64,000 nt of DNA from Rhyacichthys aspro (taxonomy: Eukaryota; Chordata; Actinopteri; Gobiiformes; Rhyacichthyidae), in assembly GCA_036850595.1 (NCBI GenBank), contig CM072156.1, positions 17,845,483 through 17,909,482 of the forward strand, in the 5' to 3' direction. Positions 26,501 to 35,651 of the stretch are shown piece after piece (positions within the stretch are counted from its first letter, which is position 1; every line of letters begins with the position of its first letter). The position numbers and the translations under genes were made by a program. The notes under the pieces were generated by a model that worked only from the letters and a program-made list of their open reading frames with translations, had not been told where the DNA came from and searched no databases.

Positions 26501-29500
26501 CAGAATTCTCGCTGAAGCTTTATAGTTGTCATTAATTTACCAAACAGACTGCAGTTGTGTAATTGTGATATCTAATAATTGAAATGTTGTAGTGTCTTAA
26601 AGTAATTATGTGTGAACATGGTTTTGGCAATTGAAGATACTTATTTTGCCACCTCTGCCAAGCAAAATGTAAATTCCTGATAAATTCTATCATTGTAATG
26701 TGTTTGCGTGTTTTCCTCTTTTCTAGGAAAAGCACTGTCAACAAAAATACAACGTATCATGCATTATGATCCTTCCACAGTACCAACGCCAGGGCTATGG
26801 ACGTTTTCTTATTGACTTCAGTAAGTTTAGTAGTGACTGGAGGAAGGACCCATTTCCATATATATTTTGGTGTGAATTTCTAACTTACTTTTTGTTACTT
26901 TCAGGCTATCTGTTGTCAAAGCGTGAAGGCCAGCCAGGATCACCAGAAAAGCCTCTGTCTGACCTTGGACGGTTGTCTTATATGGCCTATTGGCGAAGTG
27001 TTGTGCTGGAGTGTCTCCATGAACTAAGCGATCGCCAAATTACTATACGCCAACTCAGCAAACTGACTGGCATCTGTCCACAAGACATTACCACCACACT
27101 GCACAGCCTCAACATGCTGGAGCAGCGAGGAGACAGGTAAGAGACATTATAAGGCCTATTGGCGACCAAAGTAAACAGATATATAAGGACACAGTGATGA
27201 TATGTGCTCCTTTTGGCAGATTGGTGCTTGTTCGACGTGAGAAGCTTGTAGCTGATCACATGGCTCGTCTCAAAGCCCGGCCAAGGCAGCTGGAGGTAGA
27301 CCCAGAGTGTCTCCGCTGGACTCCAGTCATTGTAACCAACACCGTGGTTTCCGACGCAGATGGAGATGATGACGATGAGGATGAAGAAGCAGAAGAAGAC
27401 AACCGCAAAGAGGTAAGCCAGTTGAATGTTCTGCAAGTGGAGATAAAATTCTTTATTCATTGATGCCTTTTTTCCTTGACTAATTCCAATTTTACTATTT
27501 TTAGATCAAGCCAAGTCCAAAGGGCCCATCAATGTCCTGGCGCATGCGGCAGGCAAAGAAAAGAGAAGAGGAGGAAGAAGATGAGGATGAAGAGGATGAG
27601 GTAGAGAGAAAAGGCTTTGTGGGGTTTCCCATCAGCCAAAGTTCTCCCAACTCAGCTCCCCTCCGCAGTCCAACTGTCCCAGAACCACAACGTCCTGTAC
27701 CCCCAACCAACGGAGAACGTCGACCACGTGGACGCCCACCCAAAAACTGGCCTTGGGGCAAAGGGAAGGATAACATTCAACCAGGACGTCCTCCTAAGAT
27801 TCGCCCTGTAGAAGATGAGGATGAAGACGATGACACAACAGAGCAGGATAAAACCCTTGGCTCTGCCAGCAGCCCACCATCCCTTTTCTCTCTGGACAGA
27901 CAAACAGAGGCTGTATCTTTTCACAAACTGGGAATGACTAGTCACTCCTCCATAACCCCCTCGCGGAGAGGCCGGCCCCCCAGAAAAAAGCGAGGTCCCA
28001 AACCCAGACTAACAGATGGGCCTGGGGACAGTCTCGTACAGCTTTCTGGAGTTCCCAGGCTGAGTGATTCTTCTCCTGTCAGAAAAAGCTGCTTCAGCGA
28101 GAGCAGCGAGGAAGAGGAGGAGGATGACGAAGATGAGGATGATGAGGACAGGAATGCGTGCTCCCCACCAATGCTCACCAAACCAGCCATGGGGCTTAAG
28201 TGCAAGGTCAGGCATCTACAAAAGTTTTTACTATTTTCTAAATGATCATAAATGTGTTTCACTTCTTTGTACGTCAGATATTTATTCGGTGTGTTTTCTC
28301 CTTAGAAGCCCTTAAGGAAGCGGCGTTTTCGTCAGCGCAGTCACCCCCACAGCAGTGTGGTAACAGAGACCATATCTGAGACCACTGAGGTGTTAGATGA
28401 GCCCTTTGTAGATTCCGATTCAGAGAGACCCATGCCCAGACTTGAGGAGGAAACACCACTGGGACACCCACTACGGCGTTATCCACCTGCCCGCTCTGCT
28501 CTGCGGTTATCAGACCCATCACCTAAACGCTCCCGCCACTCCAATCTTACTGACTCGGAAGACGATGGTATGTAAAAAAGTATGGTATATACAAAACATA
28601 ACAATTGTACTTAAATAGGATTTATCTAATACAAGCTTTGCCTGTGACCTGTTTTCAGAGCTAACACCTGTCCTCAAGCCTGTTGCCGTCCTTTCAGCGC
28701 CATCCACAGAGCATTCAGCAGCCAACCCTGAAGCACCAGTCAAAAAGAAAAAAGGCTGGCCAAAGGGAAAGAGTCGCAAACCTCTGCACTGGAAGAAAAG
28801 AGGACCCGGGAGACCACCTGGCAGTGGGTCTAACCAGCGTGCAGCTGCTGACAGCCAAAACCAGAGTGGGGATCCTCCACCTCCAAAAATCAAGATGAAG
28901 CCTGGCCGCAAACCCAGAGGCTGGTACTTGCAGAGGGCCCAGGAGGAGGCAGAGAGACAGGAGAGAGAGCAGGAGAGACAAAGGCTGCTGGACCAACAGC
29001 TCGATAAAGACCCAGAACTGGACGAGCGCAGCAGCAAACGAGTGTGTCGAACAAACATGGAGCGGGACAACAAACACAAAGACTCAGAAGATGAAGATGA
29101 TTATCTTCCCAAACTTATAGAGCAGAAGGTCCCTAAGAGGAGAGGGAGGCCGCCCAAAAACCCAGCCCTCCGGCAGCCCCCACAGCCTACCCCAAAGCCA
29201 CCCCCCACCTCAGAGCCAGAGGAAGAGGATGATGACGACGAGGAAGACGAACAGGAAGAAGACAAACCCAGCCGTCCTCCGTCTCGTCCTCTGCTCTCTC
29301 CTTCGTCCTCATCTTCCACATCTGGACCAAGGGCACCTCCGTCCCGACCCCAGGACACAGAGGGAGACCGCGAGGAGGACGAATATGATGAAGAGCGGGA
29401 GGAGGACGAGTGTAGTAACATGGGCAGACGGGCGGCCATCACACCAGGCTCAGGAAGCAGGCGCAGTGATGACCATGACGCCGATGATGAAGGCGATGGG

Positions 29501-31966
29501 CACGTAGAGGACAAGAGCAACAGCAGTAAGAAGAGAAAAAGCCCAGACACTGACGATGATGACGACGAAGAGGATGAAGAGGAGGAGCCTGCCTCTCGAG
29601 CGAGCTCTCCACCAGTTAAAGAAGAACCCCAGGGAGAAGCTTTTTTAGACATGGAGAACAGCGTGGCCAGAGACTACGTCAGCAAGCAGGAGGAGGAGGA
29701 AGAGGAGGAGGAGGAGGCTGAGGAGGAGCCGCAGGGGGCTAAGAGCGGCCCGTCCTCCGCTGACCCCCAGCAGGACGAGAGGAGGCGCAGAGAGCAGGAG
29801 GAGTCCGCTGCAGCCGCGGCCGCAGTGGAGACCGTTACGGCCATGTCTGTTCCCTCAGAGCCAATGGACCTCCCGCCTCTGCACGAAGACAAGAACGTAA
29901 CACTGTTAATGGAGCCTCAGCACCCCCACCCACACTCCCACCAGCACCCGGACCACGCGCACCACCCCCACCACCACTCCAATGAGCTAGACCTGGAGAC
30001 CGTCCAGGCGGTCCAGTCCCTGACGCAGGGGGAAGCCCAGGACGAAGAGGCAGAACCCCACCCGCACCACGGGGCTTACCAGGACTGCGAGGAGACCCTA
30101 GCCGCGTGCCGGACCCTGCAGAGTTACAGCCACACAGGGGAGGGGGAGGAAGAGGCGTTAGCTTTAGTGGAGGAGTGCGGGGCCTCCCAACACAGTAGCC
30201 CCCTGCCCAACCCTCCCATGCCACCTTTGCCCAATCAGTCTGTCCGCTCGGTCAACAGTCCCGGGCTGCCCTCAGGCATCATGGACACGACACCTGCTGG
30301 ACAGAGGGGAGGCACCCCTGGTCCAAATGGACCAGGGGGCAACAATGGAGGTACTGGAGGAGGATACACTCAAATCACTCCCGAACACCCCAGTTCTCTC
30401 TCTGCACCGTCCCAGCAAAATATGGAAACTTCACCAATGATGGATGTCCCGTCGGTGTCGGACCACTCACAGCAAGTGGTGGACAGTGGCTTCAGTGACT
30501 TGGGGAGCATAGAGAGCACCACAGAGAACTACGACAACCCCAGCAGCTATGACTCCACAATGGGAGGAGGGGGCAATGGCACAGGGAACGGGGGCAATGG
30601 AGGGGGCATGTCGGCTGCAGTAGCGGGAGCTTCCACTACATCTTCTTCATCAGCGCCGTCTTCCTCCAGCTCAGCACCGCCCTCTTCATCATCTCAGTCC
30701 AACAGCTGCTCGTTTGCTCCAGCTCCTGGTCTCAATTCTTCCACTGGGACAGGGGGCTCCCAGCTCTCCATGGGCAGCTGCAGCCACATCCAGCAGACGG
30801 GGCAGGGCCCTAACAGTGGTCCTAGTGCCAGTAACGTCGGCAGCGCTGTCCCCCAGCCCCCTCCACCCCCACCCCCCTCCAACACCCCCAGTTGTGGCAT
30901 CAAGTCTCCTCAGAGCTGTGGCGTGATCGAGAGACCGCCCAGCACCAACCAGCAACAACAACAGCCGCAGTCCCAAAAGAAGGTTCCACAGCAGCCACCT
31001 CAGCAGCAGCAGGCCCCCAACTCCCAACCTGCTCCCTCAGCCCCCCCACCGCCTCCACAGCAACAGCAGCAGCCTCTGTCCCAGTGCAGTATGGGTAATG
31101 GCTTCGCCTCCACACCAATGATCATGGAGATCCCGGAGAGTGGGGGCGGAGGAGGGGGCCGCACACTCTATGAGCGCATGGGCCAGGACTTTGGCACAGG
31201 TGGTTACCCCCAGCCCTCAGCGACGTTCAGCCTAGCAAAACTGCAGCAGCTCACAAACACCATTATGGACCCCCACGGCATGCCCTACTCCCACTCTGCC
31301 TCCGTCACATCCTACGCCACAAGTGTCTCCCTGTCCAACCCCGGACTGGCCCCATCTCCCCACACTCCTCTACCCCAGGGCCAGCCCACTATGACCCCAC
31401 CTCCAAACCTTAGTTCTGGCTCTATGAACCTGGGCTCACTACAGCTGCAGTGTAACATGCCCACCACGAACATTGGCCTCGGCCCCCCACCCCACACTCA
31501 GCGGCTGCAGGGCCAAATGGCAACGGTCAAAGGCCATATTTCTATCCGCTCCAAAGCCACTCAGCAGCTCGCCCCCGCCCCACACCAGCAGCAGCTATAC
31601 GGACGCAGCTCGGGACCCGTGGCCATGCAGGGAACACCACGCACTTTGGCCGTGCAACGAGGCATGATGCCAAATCTTATGCCAACACCGGCACCATACA
31701 ACTCAATGAACATGCCCCCCCTTAACGCCATGTCAGCCGGATACCGAATGCCCCAGCCCATGATGAACAGTAGTTATCATGGGAACCCCCCTTACATGAA
31801 TCAGCCAGCTCAGTACCCTATGCAGATGCAAATGGGTATGATGGGAGGCCAGGGTTATCCACAGCAGCCTATGCAGCCCAATCACCATGGAAACATGATG
31901 TACACTGGTCCCTCACACCACAGTTATGCTGGTGTCCCAAAACAATCTCCTTACATGAGCAGATGA
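10869..31966 (+). CDS. kat6a: Histone acetyltransferase KAT6A (MOZ, MYST3)
   Basis: KAT6A is the nuclear catalytic subunit of the MOZ/MORF complex, with BRPF, ING5 and MEAF6 partners, acetylating histone H3. Sixteen coding exons join with every phase agreeing: 10869-11537, 20907-21015, 21476-21591, 21973-22054, 22230-22341, 22586-22902, 23646-23758, 24350-24465, 24624-24765, 25259-25420, 26727-26820, 26905-27136, 27220-27412, 27505-28206, 28306-28567 and 28659-31966, giving 2,242 residues against about 2,004 in human. The order is two winged helices (1-80, 116-190), double PHD finger (about 230-337), MYST domain (507-790), acidic/AT-hook region and Ser/Pro/Gln/Met-rich tail. The start, MVKLANPLYTQWILEAI, is the known conserved N-terminus. 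KAT6A is preferred to KAT6B because of the Pro/Gln tract, the tail motifs and the ap3m2 neighbour. The extra length lies mainly in low-complexity parts of the last exon. Confidence 0.95.
13488..13592 (+). repeat. Partial tRNA-derived SINE copy
   Basis: The segment begins TGACTCACTTGGTAGGGCA, a degraded RNA polymerase III A-box region, continues with ATATACCACATAACC, and has a worn B-box (GGGTTTGGATTTC) followed by CATGTCATCTTTCTCTC. The order and wording match the better copies at 16214 and 51325. The 3' tail is missing or too diverged to see. Confidence 0.6.
16214..16372 (+). repeat. tRNA-derived SINE copy
   Basis: The head reads AGCCTCGTGGCTCACCTTGT and then AGAGCATATACCACA, a tRNA-like A-box. 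The B-box is GTGTTCGTTTCC. The body contains a GTGTCACTCCCCACTCTCTC string and the tail ends CCAAATAATGGCC followed by A/T-rich sequence. This is the classical layout of a teleost SINE2 element (tRNA head, family-specific body, short A-rich tail). It shares the CATATACCACATA word with the 13488 copy and the CCCCACTCTC body with the 51325 copy. Confidence 0.75.
16500..17029 (-). mobile_element. hAT-like non-autonomous transposon, one end preserved
   Basis: Read on the minus strand, the element starts at 17029 with CAGGGGTCGGCAACCC, a terminal repeat typical of Charlie/hAT-type vertebrate elements, followed by AGAGCCATATTGGACC and a GCCTTATATAAGCCTTATAT string that I recognise from teleost copies. 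The minus-strand frame at 16622-16876 is internal and non-functional. I could not find the matching second terminus, so the boundary near 16500 is a guess; only about 16880-17029 is secure. Confidence 0.6.
20907..22341 (+). CDS. kat6a: kat6a coding exons 2-5: double PHD finger
   Basis: Exons 20907-21015, 21476-21591, 21973-22054 and 22230-22341 encode residues 224 to about 363. They carry the cysteine/histidine ladder of the double PHD finger from C232/C235 through CADCGNSGHPSC, CIECKTCSSC, NMLFCDSCDRGFHMECC and MWICQIC (C330, C333). In mammalian KAT6A this module reads an unmodified H3 N-terminus and acylated H3K14. All zinc ligands seem present. The basic segment after the finger (KKGKLLHDKAAQIKQRY) is conserved with mammals. 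Acceptors and donors are canonical. Inter-exon frames in this stretch are intron read-through. Confidence 0.93.
22586..23758 (+). CDS. kat6a: kat6a coding exons 6-7: linker before the acetyltransferase domain
   Basis: Exons 22586-22902 and 23646-23758 encode about residues 363-506. The first has a basic GRGRRKRS segment, a serine cluster and the conserved block KTKGLIDALTKFFTPSPEGR, which in mammals precedes the MYST domain. The second ends in HIQELALQ, directly before KVGVTGPPDP of the MYST domain. The donor used at 23759 (CAG|GTGCCG) is weak and lies 5 bases before a better GTAAGA donor. Confidence 0.9.
24350..27412 (+). CDS. kat6a: kat6a coding exons 8-13: MYST acetyltransferase domain
   Basis: Six exons (24350-24465, 24624-24765, 25259-25420, 26727-26820, 26905-27136, 27220-27412) encode residues 507-819. 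The MYST C2HC zinc finger is C552, C555, H568 and C572. The autoacetylated lysine equivalent is K616 in FLDHKTLYYD. The acetyl-CoA loop is Q666-RQGYGR-F with the nearby cysteine C658 in NVSCIMILP. The catalytic glutamate is E692 in GSPEKPLSD. No key residue is missing, so the enzyme should be active. The block ends in DPECLRWTPVIV and an acidic run. Introns here shrink to 84 and 83 bp. Confidence 0.95.
25421..26726 (+). other. kat6a: kat6a intron 10, possibly repeat-bearing
   Basis: This 1.3-kb intron is long relative to its neighbours. Its middle (about 25505-26240) differs in composition, with CpG-containing sequence including AAAATGGCGGCCGAGAGCGG. That suggests an inserted element, but I could not find terminal repeats or a target duplication, so it is unclassified. 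Confidence 0.4.
27505..28567 (+). CDS. kat6a: kat6a coding exons 14-15: acidic and AT-hook region
   Basis: Exons 27505-28206 and 28306-28567 encode residues 820 to about 1141. They hold Glu/Asp runs and three GRPP cores: RPRGRPPK at 27721-27744, PGRPPK at 27781-27798 and RRGRPPRKKRGPK from 27964. RGRP is the AT-hook core that binds the minor groove of AT-rich DNA. The second exon has the conserved SSVVTETISETTEVLDEPF block and DSERPMPRLE, shared with mammalian KAT6A. Minus-strand open frames with serine runs across the region are only shadows of Glu/Asp codons. Confidence 0.9.
28659..31966 (+). CDS. kat6a: kat6a last coding exon: acidic, His-rich, Ser- and Pro/Gln/Met-rich tail
   Basis: One 3.3-kb exon encodes residues 1141-2242. 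The order is a basic block KKKKGWPKGKSRKPLHWKKR with RGPGRPPG, a further AT-hook KRRGRPPK (29135-29158), several acidic runs, a histidine-rich stretch (29923-29976), the conserved block ELDLETVQAVQSLTQ, the serine-rich segment with DHSQQVVDSGFSDLGSIEST, polyproline and polyglutamine runs (30850-31080) and the methionine-rich end SLAKLQQLTNTIMDPHG to MMNSSYHGNPPYMNQ. In mammals the Ser and Met regions activate transcription and bind RUNX1. The TGA stop is at 31964-31966. Confidence 0.93.
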
Positions 31967-34200
31967 GTATCAGACTGATATAGTGGAATCGGAGTCAGAG
32001 CGGATACTCGGTGTACTGTAATGTCCATTACTCCTGACCTCCCTCTGCACTGCCAATGCAGGCACCACAAAGAGGAATGAATAGGAGATAAAGATGGTCC
32101 TGGGGTTTCCTGTTTTTCTATGTTGTCATTATGTCCTTTTTATTTTGGGAGTGTTCCCCTCTCCCTCCAGCTGGCTGTCTGTGGGAGCAGGTCAGCAGGT
32201 TAGGGGTTGGCATGTGAATATGGACCTTGGTGGTGCATTGCTGCTTCAGGCCATACCAACACAGCCTTCTGTAAAGAGGTTTCACATGAGCTTCCCTTAT
32301 CCCCTCCAGTGCTCAGGAGGAACGGAGGGAAGGACAGATGAAGAGGAAACACAGAAAAAGACAATACAGGAATACCTTACTTTGTCAGACTGCATTTGAA
32401 AAAAGTTAACTGACTATATTCAACCATGCACACAATCTTTTAATTGATATAGGAAGCCTTACCTTAAAAAAGACAATGAAACATTGTAGGCAAACTCTTG
32501 TTTTGTTGAATTTAATGTTGACTCTTATTTTTGTTGTTGTTTTTGTTACACTTTTTGAAAATATTAGTGTGCAGTCAAACCTCTTATATGCTTTGGTCTT
32601 TATATGTGTGGCAGGCATTCTGAAATAGCTAAAGACCCTCTTGCTCAGAAATACAGAACATCTCTGTGCCCACTCGGTCTGGTGGCTTTACACCTCGATT
32701 CAGAAAATCACGTGCGAAGCGCCTCCGGAGTTCGAGGTGTCGAGTCTCAGAGTCTTCCGGGATGGACAGTGTTGTACCAAAAACACAGCAAATACATGGA
32801 GGAGATAAGCAAGTTACTGTTTATTATATGTCCATAAATAAAACAAGTAGCATTATTTTCCAGTTTGTCAACACTCTAAACATTTAGATGTAAATATTCT
32901 GGTACTTCCCAATATTCAGCAGTACATACACACAGACACACTGACTAGCATGAACCAACTGGTGGCTAGCTCAGGAGATCCAGCTGTCCACACTCCACTG
33001 ACAGTGTACCATGTCAACCTTTTTTAACAGTTAAGAGGACACAGATCAAAACTGAATTTACATGTGCTTTTAAGGAAAGCTATATGGGTTTATAGCTGAC
33101 CACCCCTCTGTAAGTGTTACTGGCCCTAAGAGGTCGAGGACTCTGTTTTTGAACGGTGTTTGTTTTGTTTAAACTGTATATTTTCTTTTCTGCAAATTCT
33201 GCACTCCCATTGTCTAGAGAAATGGCGGTAAACAGATAACCTTTTAAAAGGTATGTCTAAATGCCTGATCTAGAGCATGGATTGGCCCCCAGAGGCACAC
33301 TCTTACAAAAGCAGGGTCAGAGGCGAGCAAGTGTTGGCTATGGTGTTCACATGGAGAGGGTGAAGCAGTTGGCCTTGACCAGTATTCAAAGTCAAGAGGA
33401 GTTTTCTTTTTTTTTTACAGACCTGACATCGCATACTTTTTTTGTGTGTATAGTTCTGTTCTGTACTTATTATTTTTGTTTTTGTTTCTTTCTGAATTTT
33501 ATCAGACTGGGCAGCTTTTTTTTATGACACAAGCTGACTCTTTTTGACTTTAGAAAACCAATTGTAGAGAAAATGTTTTTTTCTATAATATGAAAGGAAA
33601 TTCTGACATGATATTGGTACTGTCATTTTTTTCACTTCTGTTTCAGGAAAAATACAACATATTTTTTAGCTCGCCTCTTGGGTAATAATTATTAAGAAAT
33701 TCAAAATTTAAAAAAATTACCACTCACTATTAGTGACTTTAAGATGCCTTTAACCTCTCCATTCCATCTCATCTCTAGAGTTTTTCTATCTTTGTGTAGT
33801 ATATTAATGCTATTTTAAACAAAAGGACTACAAATATCTAAAGGTCACTCGGCATTCTTTTCTTTCTTTTTTTTTTTACCTGTGTGTGTATAGGCTGACT
33901 TCCTTACATTTAAGAGGCATGTAAAAATGAGCTCAGTATATTTCTGTCTGTTTATATCGCTTCCCTTTTTGTATCCTTTGTAATTGTACATGTTGCGTTG
34001 TATGCTAAGAGAGAGCGCAAAATAATGAGAGGAGCGACAGCCGGGTGCACAGTGAAGGTTGATTTGTGCTCGGCAGCCTCAACTCTCAACTCTGTTCTTG
34101 TATGTATTCCATTTATTCGTTTTTCTTTCTTAGCAAGTACTTTCAAAGAACTCTGTACATTTTAACATAAAATGAAAATAAATTATGTTGAGCCATTTAT
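31967..34200 (+). other. kat6a: kat6a 3' UTR with polyadenylation signals
   Basis: The 3' UTR is AT-rich and about 2.2 kb long. A probable distal polyadenylation signal AATAAA is at 34177-34182, followed by a TG-rich stretch. A second AATAAA at 32838-32843 could give a shorter transcript. A Pumilio-type TGTAAATA is at about 32889-32896, just past the proximal signal, so only the longer transcript would carry it. A CpG-containing island at about 32690-32765 stands out from the rest. Confidence 0.65.
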
Positions 34201-34724
34201 GTTTCACTTCAACTTTCTTATGTATTTTTACCCAAATGGTGAGCTATATATATCTATATAGTATTGTATACTAAAACGATGTTCAGATGTATTCTATGTA
34301 ACGTGACCCAGTTGACTGAGAACTTGTTGTGACAACTTTTGACCACTAGGTGGCCCCACTAATGAAAAAGATAACTGGTTTCCAAAAAGTGTTAAAAAAA
34401 TTATATAAATAATTACAAACAGAAATTTAAATATCTAATCACTGACTTTGTCAGTCATCCTAAGAATCTACCTGCATTGATGTGAATGCAGGTACATTAT
34501 GAACTATAACGGCCAACCCTCTAAGGCTATAAAAATATAAAGTGGAACTCTTATATCTGTGCCATGTCTATTTTAAATAACAATAATAAGTGGGTAGAAC
34601 GCTATAGACTACTGCGAAATATATATTGGTTATACCGTGTATCAGTTTATGGTTTGTATGAATGGAAAGGAACTACACAAGATGAAATCTGATATGGCAA
34701 ACAAAATGTCAGACGAACTGCATT

Positions 34725-34992
34725 TCAAAGCCAATCATTACCGGTGTTTACTGTAGCCATCCCGCTCCTATCCAATCGGAGTGCACAAAGAACCAGGAGC
34801 TTCCGCGTTACTGTCCAATCCTTAAACAGAGTAGGCGGGCATTTGGGGGAAGAATGGCTTCTGATTGGTTGGCCACAGAGCTCTACACTCTCAGAGCTCA
34901 GTCCGTTCCACCTAACGGGAAGCAACGACGGCGACTTAATCTTTATTTGGAAAAAGGTGAAAGGCGAGACAAAAACGTCAAAACTGCCTTCG
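34725..34992 (+). promoter_or_regulatory. ap3m2: ap3m2 promoter with CCAAT array and non-coding exon 1
   Basis: Four NF-Y-type CCAAT pentamers lie at 34731, 34772, 34815 and (inverted, ATTGG) 34864, spaced 41-49 bases apart. The segment is richer in CpG than its surroundings and lacks a convincing TATA box. The first exon ends at a consensus donor, TTCG|GTAAGT, with the last exon base at 34992. It contains no AP3M2 coding sequence, so it is 5' UTR. The distance from the kat6a distal poly(A) signal is only about 0.5-0.7 kb. Confidence 0.65.
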
Positions 34993-35639
34993 GTAAGTAA
35001 ATTGTATTTAATAGAAATACTCTTGTTGGGAATTATACATGGCTACCTGGTGTAGTTACTTCATTTTTAGGCATTTTCATCCATGTACGATGTGACAGGG
35101 CTTTTCCTCTGTCATGGGACTGAAGGAGGAGGAGGCACTGATGGAGAGGCATCTTTTTCGTGTATGATCCGCGGAGGCCTTTATCTGATCGGTGGAAGTA
35201 GCTAGCTAGCGATGTGTCTATATATACAATACAGCTATGTCCAATGTACTTAGTAGTATTCAGGTATAATTGCAACTCGATAGCTTGCTCGCATATTTAA
35301 TGGCCGTTCCGGTGTCATCTGTCACAGAGCAGTATGTGAACTCAAAGAAGTAGCTACTCCAGCTCTGTGGAGTAGCTGCACCGACTATTCTAATTAACTA
35401 GTTAATGAATTCATACTCTAGCAAGTCTTTTCTATGCTTTTAAATAATACTTTTTTCATTTTTTGTGCCTTTTGTTCCTCGCTTCTACACAATTCAGTTA
35501 CCTTGAATTCACTTCACTAACCATAGAGTCACTTTGACCCTAACAAAACTAAAACAAAATGCTAAAAAAATTTTTTTTACCAGTCCCCAAGATATTGCCT
35601 ACCCCACCTTTAACTGACATCTCTCTTTGTCATCTCCAG
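34993..35639 (+). other. ap3m2: ap3m2 intron 1 (5' UTR)
   Basis: This 647-bp interval runs from the GTAAGT donor to a TCATCTCCAG acceptor ending at 35639, thirteen bases before the start codon. I see nothing else in it. Confidence 0.65.
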
Positions 35640-35651
35640 CCTCCAGTCACA

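Noticed and set aside
29101..29652. Minus-strand serine-rich open frames in the kat6a acidic region
   Set aside because: They are the reverse-complement shadow of Glu/Asp codon runs in the real + strand exon. The same applies at 27501-27776, 27942-28262 and 29674-29892.
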